DNA from: Leptodactylus fallax
Taxonomy: Eukaryota; Chordata; Amphibia; Anura; Leptodactylidae
DNA length: 64,000 nucleotides
Assembly: GCA_947044405.1 (NCBI GenBank)
Contig: CAMRHE010000206.1
Location: 3,286,001-3,350,000 of the forward strand
Direction: 5' to 3'
Position numbers and translations under genes: made by a program. How positions within the stretch are numbered: position 1 is the first letter of the stretch; the number at the start of each line of letters is the position of its first letter. Of this stretch, positions 36,195 through 45,750 are shown piece by piece. The notes below the pieces were generated by a model. The model did not search any database and was not told where the DNA came from. It saw only the letters and a list, made by a program, of their open reading frames with translations.

Positions 36195-37383
36195 CAGGGT
36201 GGGCCATAAGTATGAATACACCCGGGTGGGCCATAAGTATGGATACACCCAGATAAAATGGAAGTGGTTGCTGACATCACCTTACAGTTTGTGGCATGTT
36301 TGTACATGGGAGGGGGGAAACATTTGAGGCCAGGCGATGACCATGGCGGCCATCTGCAAAGCTGCCATTTTGGATTCAACTTTACTTTTTTCAATGGGAA
36401 GGGGGTCATGTGACACATCAAACAAATGGAGAATTGCACAAGAAAAACAATGGTGTGTTCATTTTTAATGTAGCTTTATTTACTATCGAGTTATTGACAC
36501 GTTTCTTATTGTTACAGCCATTGACAGGTCGCAGAGGTTAACCGACGAGGAGCGGCCAGACATTGTGTTGATGTCTGGTGAATGCAGTACCCAGGTCATT
36601 GCAGCAGACTTCAATGCAAGAAACCCTACGAGACCCCCCATCTCCCATGCCATAGTTAGCAAACTGCTCGCCAAATTTCGTGCAACTGGTTCGGTGTTGG
36701 ATAAGCCCAAATCTGAACGTATGAAAACTGTCATCAATGACGAAACATCAGTGGCTGTCCTGGCAGCATTTACCAAGAGCCCACAGCGCACCACTCGATA
36801 TATGTCCCTGGAGTGTGGCATCAGTCGAACGTCCATTCGATGGATACTGGGTACACACAGATGGCACTCTTACAAGATCCAGCTGCTACAACATCTCACC
36901 GAGGATGTTTCGGACCGGCGCGTTAAATTTGCAGAGTGGGCGACAAGAACTGGAACAGGACGCACAGTTTACACAGAAGGGTTTCTTGCATTGAAGTCTG
37001 CTGCAATGACCCGGGTACTGTGCTCACCAGACATCAACACAATGTCTGTCCGCTCCTCGTCAGTTAACCTCTGCGACATGTCCATGGCTGTAACAATAAG
37101 AAACATGTCAATAACTCGATAATGAATAAAGCTACGTTAAAAATGAGCACACCATTGTTTTTCTTGTGCAATTTTCCATGTGTTTGATGTGTTACATGAC
37201 CCCCTTCCCATTGAAAAAAGTAAAGTTGAATCCAAAATGGCAGCTTTGCAGATGGCCGCCATGGGCATCACCCGGCCTCAAATGTTTCCCCCCTCCCATG
37301 TACTAATATGCCACAAACTGTAAGGTGATATCAGCAACCACTTCCATTTTATCTGGGTGTATTCATACTTATGTCCCACCCTG
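36195..37383 (+). mobile_element. Fold-back Tc1/mariner-like element with ~0.4-kb arms
   Basis: A 1,189-bp element flanked by TA (36193-36194 and 37384-37385). Its ends are CAGGGTGGGCCATAAGTATG...CATACTTATGTCCCACCCTG. The left arm (36195-36626) and right arm (36979-37383) are near-perfect reverse complements around a 352-bp centre. The arms include the first part of the transposase gene, so the structure is far longer than ordinary terminal repeats and would form a large hairpin. At the left tip a 27-bp unit, GGGTGGGCCATAAGTATG(A/G)ATACACCC, is tandemly duplicated (36197-36223, 36224-36250), while the right tip has it once. The catalytic half of the gene is missing. Confidence 0.9.
36526..37122 (+). 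pseudogene. Truncated mariner-like transposase, DNA-binding half only
   Basis: The frame reads RLTDEERPDIVLMSGECSTQ, VISHAIVSKLLAKFRATGS-like helix-turn-helix sequence, TTRYMSLECGISRTSIRWIL and HLTEDVSDRRVKFAEWA. This resembles the two helix-turn-helix domains of transposases in the mariner-related group common in arthropods. After EWA there is a frame change (QELEQDAQFTQK in another frame). From about 36979 the reading passes into the inverted copy of the 5' end (FLALKSAAM... to NMSITR), which is antisense sequence and not real protein. No DDE catalytic motif is present, so it is non-functional as a transposase. Family placement is moderate. Confidence 0.7.
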
Positions 37384-37385
37384 TA

Positions 37386-38513
37386 CATAAACCACCCATG
37401 GTGCCCCACAGCAAAAATCAGTTAGGGTATGGAAGTTTATTAAGTATGCAAATAATATTCTAGTTAACTTTAAGGCTAATGGAGGGGAGTTATCAAGACT
37501 GGTTTCTTGTACAAGATTCTTGGCACTCACCAGATTTGTGACATGGTAAAGGTCCCATCATAAATCAGGTACATCCTCTGGCAGGCTTGAACACTCTGCC
37601 AGCTTGTAGATTTCAGGCATTGTTTATGACAAAAAACTGGTCCAAATAATGGTCCTGTCAACAGAATGCCCTCGACATGCCGGGAAGTAGCAAAGGTGGC
37701 CTAAAAAAGAATAACTGTGAACATCACAGCCTTATCCCATACATGAACACTGCACAGTCTGTCTAAAAACAAACAAAAAATCCCTATATGCAAGTCTTAA
37801 TCATCTGGTGAAATGATGGAGAACATGTCAGATACCTGATGGACCCCATTATAGTTAGATCTGGTTGTTTGTGATATAACAAATATTTCATTTTCCTATA
37901 ATGGAAAAGGAAAACTGAAATCCTGGCAAAGAGAAATGGTACTCAGAGGTTTCCATATACAAAATAAGAAAAGAGGTCCATATACAGTGTCCATATACAG
38001 AATGAGAGACGTTGCATGACATGGTATCAATATCCAGTGTAGAAATGCTACTGTGTGTAGTGTTGTAGTGAGGATGCAGGTCACCTGGAATAAGTCCACT
38101 ATGCGATAATGACTTTTATGGATCAGACTTCTTTAATCCATGCTTTCTTCAAGGCTTCCTGTCTAGCATCCTTCCTCCTAGCTCAGCTCCTCCTCCCTTA
38201 CTACTTCACTGTTGCTAGGCAGACAAAGCAAAATGAATATGCAGCAAAGAACATACAGAATACTTATAACAACATCACACTGTGCAGCAACCATATTCAG
38301 GGTAGAGGTGCAGGGTCCATATACAGGACAGAAGAGCAACAGTGTGATGTACATATGTAGGATAGAAGTGTTATTGTGCAGCTTCCAGCAGAAGAAAACG
38401 CCTGAGCACCAGGACCGGACTGCTCTTGGAGACGTCGGATTACTGGGGACAGGTGAGTATAGGTATTTTTTTTAATTTTTTTTTTTTTTTCACCTTCCCT
38501 GGCCATATATATA
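37386..38513. other. No gene seen
   Basis: Several short related phrases (CCATATACAGTGTCCATATACAG; AGGGTAGAGGTGCAGGGTCC) form a loose repeat at 37970-38380. Non-coding. Confidence 0.5.
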
Positions 38514-38515
38514 TA

Positions 38516-40139
38516 CAGTACAGACCAAAAGTTTGGACACACCTTCTCATTCCAAGAGTTTTCTGTATTTTCATGACTATAAAAATTGTAGCTTCACACT
38601 GAAGGCATCAAAACTATTAATTAACACATGTGGAATTATATACTTAACAAAAAAGTGTGAAACAACTGAAAATATGTCTTATATTCTAGGTTCTTCAAAG
38701 TAGCCACCTTTTGCTTTGATTACTGCTTTGCACACTCTTGGCATTCTCTTGATGAGCTTCAAGAGGTAGTCACCTGAAATGGTCTTCCAACAGTCTTGAA
38801 GGAGTTCCCAGAGATGCTTAGCACTTGTTGGCCCTTTTGCCTTCACTCTGCGGTCCAGCTCACCCCAAACCATCTCGATTGGGTTCAGATCTGGTGACTG
38901 TGGAGGCCAGGTCATCTGGCGTAGCACCCCATCACTCTCCTTCTTGGTCAAATAGCCCTTACACAGTCTGGAGGTGTGTTTGGGGTCATTGTCCTGTTGA
39001 AAAATAAATGATGGTCCAACTAAACGCAAACCGGATGGAATAGCATGCCGCTGCAAGATGCTGTGGTAACCATGCTGGTTCAGTATTCTTTCAATTTTGA
39101 ATAAATCCCCAACAGTGTCACCAGCAAAGCCCCCCCACACCATCACACCTCCTCCTCCATGCTTCACGGTGGGAACCAGGCATGTAGAGTCCATTCGTTC
39201 ACCTTTTCTGAGTCGCACAAAGACACGGTGGTTGGAACCAAAGATCTCAAATTTGGACTCATCAGACCAAAGCACAGATTTCCACAGGTCTAATGTCCAT
39301 TCCTTGTGTTCTTTAGCCCAAACAAGTCTCTTCTGCTTGTTGCCTGTCCTTGGCAGTGGTTTCCTAGCAGCTATTTTACCATGCAGGCCTGCTGCACACA
39401 GTCGCCTCTTAACAGTTGTTGTAGAGATGTGTCTACTGCTAGATCTCTTTGAGGCATTGACCTGGTCTCTAATCTGAGCTGCTGTTAACCTTCGATTTCT
39501 GAGGCTGGTGACTCGGATGAACTTATCCTCCGCAGCAGAGGTGACTCTTGGTCTTCCTTTCCTGGGGCGGTCCTCATGTGAGCCAGTTTCTTTGTAGCAC
39601 TTGATGGTTTTGGCCACTGCACTTGTGGACACTTTCAAAGTTTTCCCAATTTTTCGGACTGACTGACCTTCATTTCTTAAAGTAATGATGGATACTCGTT
39701 TTTCTTTACTTAGCTGCTTTTTTCTTGCCATAATACAAATTCTAACACTCCATTCAGTAGGACTATCAGCTGTGTATCCACCTGACTTCTGAACATCACA
39801 ACTGATGGTCCCAACCCCATTTATAAGGCAAGAAATCCCACTTATTAAACCTGGCAGGGCACACCTGTGAAGTGAAAACCATTTCAGGTGACTACCTCTT
39901 GAAGCTTATCAAGAGAATGCCAAGAGTGTGCAAAGCAGTAATCAAAGCAAAAGGTGGCTACTTTGAAGAACCTAGAATATAAGACATATTTTCAGTTGTT
40001 TCACACTTTTTTGCTTATATAATTCCACATGTGTTAATTCATAGTTTTGATGCCTTCAGTGCGAATCTACAATTTTTATAGTCATGAAAATACAGAAAAT
40101 TCTTGGAATGAGAAGGTGTGTCCAAACTTTTGGTCTGTA

Positions 40140-40142
<3 letters not shown>
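38516..40142 (-). mobile_element. Tc1/mariner-like DD38E element, second copy
   Basis: A complete 1,627-bp element with ends CAGTACAGACC...GGTCTGTACTG, flanked by TA at 38514-38515 and 40143-40144. The inverted repeats are about 265 bp (38516 to about 38783, and about 39879 to 40142). They cover the last 34 codons of the transposase, so an inverted copy of that coding tail also lies upstream of the gene. A long (TA)n tract follows directly at the right end (about 40143-40179), and a short TA run precedes the left end. Confidence 0.95.
38679..39731 (-). CDS. Tc1-like transposase, DD38E type, intact
   Basis: A 350-residue transposase, uninterrupted, starting [17 protein letters not shown] and ending [10 protein letters not shown]. 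It has the two helix-turn-helix regions and KGRPRV linker of Tc1 family proteins, then the triad Asp157 ([11 protein letters not shown]), Asp247 ([10 protein letters not shown]) and Glu286 (DLNPIEMVW), with 38 residues between the last two. Compared with the LRP5 intron copy it has WGGF where that copy has WGCF, and VRLRKG where that copy has VRRRKG. The final 34 codons lie inside the terminal inverted repeat. It is not adjacent to any host gene. Confidence 0.93.
   Translation of the reverse strand: MARKKQLSKEKRVSIITLRNEGQSVRKIGKTLKVSTSAVAKTIKCYKETGSHEDRPRKGRPRVTSAAEDKFIRVTSLRNRRLTAAQIRDQVNASKRSSSRHISTTTVKRRLCAAGLHGKIAARKPLPRTGNKQKRLVWAKEHKEWTLDLWKSVLWSDESKFEIFGSNHRVFVRLRKGERMDSTCLVPTVKHGGGGVMVWGGFAGDTVGDLFKIERILNQHGYHSILQRHAIPSGLRLVGPSFIFQQDNDPKHTSRLCKGYLTKKESDGVLRQMTWPPQSPDLNPIEMVWGELDRRVKAKGPTSAKHLWELLQDCWKTISGDYLLKLIKRMPRVCKAVIKAKGGYFEEPRI

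Positions 40143-40179
<37 letters not shown>
40143..40179 (+). repeat. (TA)n microsatellite
   Basis: About 18 TA dinucleotides, directly abutting the DD38E element end at 40142. Confidence 0.95.
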
Positions 40180-40183
<4 letters not shown>

Positions 40184-40768
40184 AAAAAGTTGTTTGATCC
40201 CTTTAAGGATCTTTTGGTCAAATGATGCTATCTTGTGATGTGATCTTTGACCTTAGAGGGTGCAACTTTTTAAATGCACATGGACAGTGTGCCCCTGCAT
40301 TGGGTGAGACAGGCCCCTGGGGCCCCATAACATTCACATAAAGTACCTCTGTTGCCAAGAATAAAACTGAAGAGGAGTATGGTGTTCCTGCTCTGCAATG
40401 TGAATTAGGAGAGTGTCACTTAAATGTCACAGATCTATCACTTGCTGCTCTTAGACAGGAATTGGAGCAGAGGGCAGTGTGATGAATCTCCACTTTTTTT
40501 TGTCTCTGGAAAGTCAGAGATATAATGGGAAATGTAGTCTGTATTAGGCCTTATTCTCAGAGCTATTCTATTTCTTGCTAAATATCTGTGATATGTCTGT
40601 CTGGTTTTGGCCTAATTCACACAAAAGTGAAGTCTCTCTAAACTAAAACGTTTATGAATGGAGGGATTGTAACAGGCAGTGGTTGCAGACCCTCTGTGTC
40701 ACCTAACCAGTTTAGGCTTGGGCCATTCCTAGGGAATTGTCTACATGATTTTCACCATTTAGCCCCTT

Positions 40769-41367
40769 AAGGCTAAGGTCCACGTTGCGGAAAAGTTGCT
40801 TTTTTTGTTACAGATTTTGCTGTGTTTTTTTTTTTTAGCCAAATGGCTACAAAAGGAATGGGAAACATACAGGGGCATCTCAATAAATTTAGAATATCTT
40901 TGAAACGTTTATATCTTTCAGTAATTCAATTAAAAAAGTGACCTCCTATATTTTCTAGATTCTTTATACACAGAGTGTTCTATTTCAAGTGTTTTATTTC
41001 TGTAAATGTTGATTATGGATTACAGCTAATGAAAACCCAAATCTAAGAAAATTTGACTATTGTAAAAAAGTTCAGTATTGTAAATTCAGTGTCACCTGCC
41101 AAGGTTTCCTAAGCCTTTAAATGGTCCCTCAGTCTGGTTCAGTAGGACACACAATCATGGAAGACGCTGATTATGAATTGTATTACTGAATCACTGAACG
41201 TTTCAAAAATATTCTAATATATTGAGATGCGCCTGTATAAGAAGCTCTTATACTTCTACCTTCTGCTTTAATCCATTCTTGGCTTTGGCTAAAAAAAAAA
41301 AAAAAAACACAGCAAAATCTGCAACAAAAAAAGCTGCGTTTCCGCAACGTGGGACCTCAGCCTTAAG
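40769..41367. mobile_element. Palindromic repeat, short type, interrupted by a MITE
   Basis: The left half (GGCTAAGGTCCACGTTGCGG ... GGCTACAAAAGGAATGGGAAA) and right half (AAGAAGCTCTTATACTTCTA ... CGCAACGTGGGACCTCAGCC) together match 18394-18598. The 366-bp element at 40870-41235 lies between them. Confidence 0.8.
40870..41235. mobile_element. Short TA-flanked element (MITE), copy 2, nested
   Basis: CAGGGGCATCTCAATAAATT...TATTGAGATGCGCCTG is flanked by TA at 40868-40869 and 41236-41237. It is 366 bp and closely similar along its whole length to 22135-22507. It is inserted exactly in the middle of a palindromic GGCTAAGG...GCAACG repeat whose two halves resume on either side. Confidence 0.88.
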
Positions 41368-43211
41368 GCGGATCTAGTTTTCGTTACAACGATTTACCAG
41401 GTCACTAATTCTAAGAATAGTCCTGGTGAAGGATCAGGTCAAAAGCAAAATCTGAGCACAATCCAAGGTCAGCACATAGATGCAATAATAAGGAACAGGC
41501 TTGGTCAGCAGCAGGTAGTCAGATAGATCTAACAGCAAAGTACATAAGAGAGAAAGTCAAAAACACAATCAAAAACACATAATAAAGTAGACCAAACAGT
41601 AACAAACAAGCAGGCACACTTTTTCAGGAATCAAGAACCTTGCACAGGCAGGGTGTGGCTAGTCAAGCACACCTTTAAAAGGGTCAGTGTGCATGTTAGT
41701 AAATTTTCCCGACCTGTGTGTATAAAGTATCAGAAAAGAAGCACGTGCACCCCTATGGACAGGCCCAGCAGGAGATGGAGAACATGCACAATAATGTGGC
41801 AGACCAGGGAATGGAAATATTATCAAAGGTAAGCTGAGGGTCATGCCTGCTGGGAGATGTAGTATGCTGGTGGGTGCAGACCACTGGCTTTACAGGGATA
41901 TTTCTATTTTTTCAATAATTTGATGTATAATATCCATTCATGCAGCAACAGAATCCTTATCATTATTATTCATCACTTACATCCACAAATAATGCTGTAA
42001 AGCGAATCTATTCATTTATAGTCGCACAGCCTATTTTATGTGAATTTGTGTTACAGCCAGGAGCAGGACTAGATATCACGAATGATACAAGGGCCTCATG
42101 ACATATGCTGGATTAGGGTATGTTTATATATGCATTGTACTCTCTGTTGCTAAAGTTTTGTTTTGCAGTATAATAACAGACCCCATTATAAGTCAAGGAA
42201 ATTCATGGGGCCCCTTGCTGTTCCTTATGTGAAAGCTGTGCCCCCAGCTTGAATTTCCAATGTATAGTTATGAACAGAGTCTGAACTGAACTGAACTGAA
42301 AAAAGGCAAGTTTTATTAGATTTCATAGTCATAAGGCTGGTAGCAAGTACCGCTGGTCATATATCATACATCACTATTGCACAGATTGCCTTTAATAACA
42401 TGAAAAGCGAAGGAAAATTTTGAGCTTTTAAAAAAATACATACTTGTCAAATTTAGTATTTGGCCTCCAGAGACCTGGTGTGTCCCCTTTTGTGACGTGA
42501 ACACTAAATGTGCCATTACATCCCTTTTTTGTGACTCGACCGGCACATAAAAGTGCCCAAGTCAGACATGTTATGACCAAGAAGCAATGCTCCTGCATCC
42601 CCCAGGCCCGGAGATTTGACCAGTCTTCCGGAATGCCGGAGATCACCCCTATCTTGTGAGAGCCTCTTTGACATTTTGGAAGAGTATGAAAAAATAAGAA
42701 CAGGAAGTGCAGCCATATTGTTGTCACTATTGAATTAGCTTCTCAGAAATAAATAACGCCTATGTCTTCTCATGAAAAAAAAAAAACATGTGATCACCTG
42801 CAAAGTAGAAACCTCTGCATTGATCATTGAACTGGAATATAGAGTAGAGAAGGTGACATCTTGTAGTCTCCTCAATGACATGATATACAGTAATATAGTC
42901 CTGGCACAATGTTTGGTTTTTGTAGCCAAGTAAACTATAACCTTTTGCAAGGGCTCACGTTCCATCATAAGAATTCTGCACGTTAACATTCGGTGCCAGT
43001 GGTCAAAATGATATGTGTAGATATTCATGTGAAAGCAATATGACCCACCCGTAAGGATTGCAGCGAGGCACAAGTACACACAACGTATGTGAATACACAC
43101 AACAGAGAGAGACTGTAGATTAGAAAATAGAACAGCAGCCAATGACAGATAAAGCAATCTTCTTAAAGTTCCTTTAAGAAAGCAGCCATGTTTACTAAGC
43201 CTATACCATAT
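41368..43211. other. No gene seen
   Basis: No exon or transposon end recognised. CTGAACTGAACTGAACTGAA at 42281-42300 is a small pentamer repeat. Confidence 0.5.
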
Positions 43212-43213
43212 TA

Positions 43214-43335
43214 CATGTGGACAAAATTGTTGGTACCTTTCTGATAAAGAAAGAATAACCCACAACAGGCACTGAAATAACTTGAAACTGACAAAAGTAT
43301 TAATAAAGTTAAATTTAAATTTACTTTAAAATTAT
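43214..43335. mobile_element. Fragment of the 26622-type Tc1 terminal repeat
   Basis: The segment (TA)CATGTGGACAAAATTGTTGG followed by TACC, through AAATAACTTGAAACTGACAAAAG, matches the inverted repeats of the element at 26622-27519. Only one end is present, and the interior decays quickly. An apparent 176-residue open frame overlapping it on the minus strand is coincidental. Confidence 0.75.
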
Positions 43336-44091
43336 ATTTTGACAGAATTAGTTTTTTTCTCTAACCATCTTAATGGTGACAGTCTAATTTTATTATTTTA
43401 GAACTTTTTATGGTCTGGCACTTGTCGGAAAACCAGCCATAACTTCCTTATTGCAGCCGGGTTTCAGACAGGCACAGTGCATGTACAAAAAGGTAAGTTG
43501 GCCACAATAAGTAAATCATGGCTGGGTTTCTCACGAGTGCAAGACCTTAAAATCTTCCTGCATTCATCGTCTTAAGCATTGGCAACCAGTCAAGACAAAA
43601 GATGTCACCACAAGACTGTAAGAGAAAATCTTTAAAACTCTGCACAATTTTTAAGCATTTATAATTGGAAAGTCTTTAAGATGGGAATATCCCTTTAACA
43701 GAGAAGTAAAATGTGGCACATAGTAGTGATTCAGGCTCTGGAACACTTAGAAAGAGATGGCTCGGTGACAAACTAATGTACTTCACATCACCCGGTGACC
43801 TTTTCCTCTCGATAAGGAATTAGGAAGTTGTTAAGTGCAAATCTTTCATCCCTTAGACTTAGATTATTTCCTCTAAATTTTTATCTTGGGAGATTAGAAT
43901 TGAAAGCTGAGAGGCTATTAGCCTGAAATGTCCTGACATAGGAAAGAATAAATCAATGTGTTCACTTCCTGTCTTGGTGGAAAAAAAAGGCACTATTCTA
44001 TGCTGTAAAACTAGAAATTAAGTTGTAGGATGATAGACCTTGTCATAATGCTAGAATTAGTAGTGAACTACAACCTGAAAATGTAATGTAA

Positions 44092-45346
44092 TTGTGCCGT
44101 AGTCAGAGTGAAATTCACTTTCTGGATACCACAATATACATCAAAGACCACCGACTACTCACATCGATACACCACAAACCCACAGACAGAACGGCCTACC
44201 TGAGAAACGACAGCTTCCACCCCAAGCACACAAGACAATCTATTATCTACAGCCAGGCTATACGATACAATCGTATTTACGCCAACAAAGCAGACCTGGA
44301 CAAGCACCTCCTGGATCTGAGGACGAAATTTCTCCGATTGGGATACAAACCAAAAGTGATGGACAACCAATTAAACAAAGCGGCAGCCATTAACAGAGAC
44401 AGTCTGCTCACATATAAAGAGACCCAGAAAGAAGCCCGAGTGCCCCTAGTTGTCACCTACAACCCACAGCTGGAGATCCTACGAAGGATTGCCAAGGAGC
44501 TCCAACCTGTGCTACATAGGGACAACAGACTAGGACATATTTCCAGTCCCCCCTCTCCTTTCCTTTCGGCAACCACCAAACCTGAGGCGTATTATTTTCC
44601 GGAGTGCCCTGAAGGCCCCAACTGAAAATGGCACCTCACTTTGCCTGCAAAATAGGTGCATGACCTGCAAGCACATCCACACCGCTGATAGTGTACCTAT
44701 CCCACAGTCACAACAGGTGCACAGAATTAGGGGGTATTTTCCCGCAGGTCTTCCAATGTGGTGTATCTCATAATGTGTGTGCAATGTCCCACCACAGGCC
44801 TCTATGTGGGGGAAACAGGGCAGAAACTTAGAGCATGAACTCACACAGATTCACCATTAATAACAGCAGAACAGATCTCCCAGTGGCCATACATTTCTCC
44901 GGAGAAGACCATTCTATTGACAATTTGTAGTTTGTGGTTTTAATGGGACATTTTAAGACGCAGAGGGAGAGGAAAGAATGGGAATACAAGTTTATGCAAA
45001 AATTTCAAACTCTGCAATTTGGACTTAATATTCATGTATGACCTGTGAGGGTCACAAATCACCACCTGATTGCAAACAGATAACAGATCCCTCTGTCACG
45101 TACCACAACTTTCCAGATTGTTTATTTTTTGACCAGTTGTAAATAACTTCTCTACTTAGATTGCATTTTGTTTTTTTTAAGGATCCTTTGAAGGTCCATG
45201 TCTTTAGGGTATAAAAAACTGGTGAATTTTCAGTTTCTTGTATAACACCATGTCTGATGAAGGGAGCTAGTACTTCCGAAAGCTCACCATCAAATGTATC
45301 GCCTGATTACTTCACTCTTCCACTACTTTCAATGGCTAACACAGTA
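44092..45346 (+). pseudogene. Penelope-like retroelement: RT C-terminus and GIY-YIG endonuclease, degraded
   Basis: The open part (44092-44625) reads FLDTTIYIKDHRLLTSIHHK, PTDRTAYLRNDSFHPKHT, SIIYSQAIRYNRIYANKADL and further. This is the C-terminal part of a Penelope-like reverse transcriptase and its linker. After frameshifts the GIY-YIG endonuclease start is recognisable, GLYVGETGQ at about 44798-44823. The typical end FKTQRERKEWEYKFMQKFQT lies near 44950-45010. The 3' tail (45060-45346) holds CTGATGA-stem-GAAA at 45254-45281. The 5' half of the RT is missing and several stops are present; it is not functional. Confidence 0.82.
45254..45281 (+). other. Hammerhead-ribozyme-like motif
   Basis: CTGATGA is followed by one A, a stem GGGAG/CTTCC closed by CTAGTA, then GAAA. 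These are the conserved core bases of hammerhead ribozymes (CUGANGA ... GAAA). Penelope-like elements are known to carry such ribozymes in their terminal repeats, which fits the location. The extra A and the lack of a clear stem III suggest a vestige rather than an active ribozyme. Confidence 0.4.
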
Positions 45347-45445
45347 CAACATTATACTACTGTAGTCATACGCAGGCATTCACTCACTATTTCTCCCTGC
45401 ACTCAGTAGGGGAATTTATTAATACTGGCATTTCTTATGTCAGTC

Positions 45446-45750
45446 TTAGGCTGGGGGCCACGTTGCGAAAATGCTACATTTTACAGTACTAGCAAAGTGG
45501 ATCGGATTTCGGCTAATCCCATCCACACATTGCAAAAAAAAAAATCCACAGCAGAAATGCTGCGATTTAAAAAAACCCTTGCGTATGGAATAATAGTGTT
45601 TTCTGTATACATTTAATAGAAGCAAAGGTTCCGCAGAGGAAAGCTCTGCGGACTTTCTGTGTAAAACGCTGCAGAAACGCGGTGCATTTCCGCCAGTCTT
45701 TTCTGCAGCGTTTTTTTTGGCTGCTGCTCACTATGTGGGGCCTTAGCCTC
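45446..45750. mobile_element. Palindromic repeat, long type
   Basis: TTAGGCTGGGGGCCACGTTG at the left mirrors ACTATGTGGGGCCTTAGCCT at the right. It contains AAAGTGGATCGGATTTC and GCAGAGGAAAGCTCTGCGGA, as in 33251 and 52429. About 305 bp. Confidence 0.78.

Noticed and set aside
36483..36836. Minus-strand frame of 117 residues in the fold-back element
   Set aside because: Antisense reading of the left arm. It exists because the arms are inverted copies of each other.
39097..39477. Plus-strand frame of 126 residues
   Set aside because: Antisense shadow of the DD38E transposase gene. The same shadow appears in the copy at 61426-61665.
42735..43265. Minus-strand open frame of 176 residues
   Set aside because: The N-terminal part lies in a Tc1 terminal-repeat fragment and the C-terminal part in an A-rich run. 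No domain or sensible composition; chance frame.
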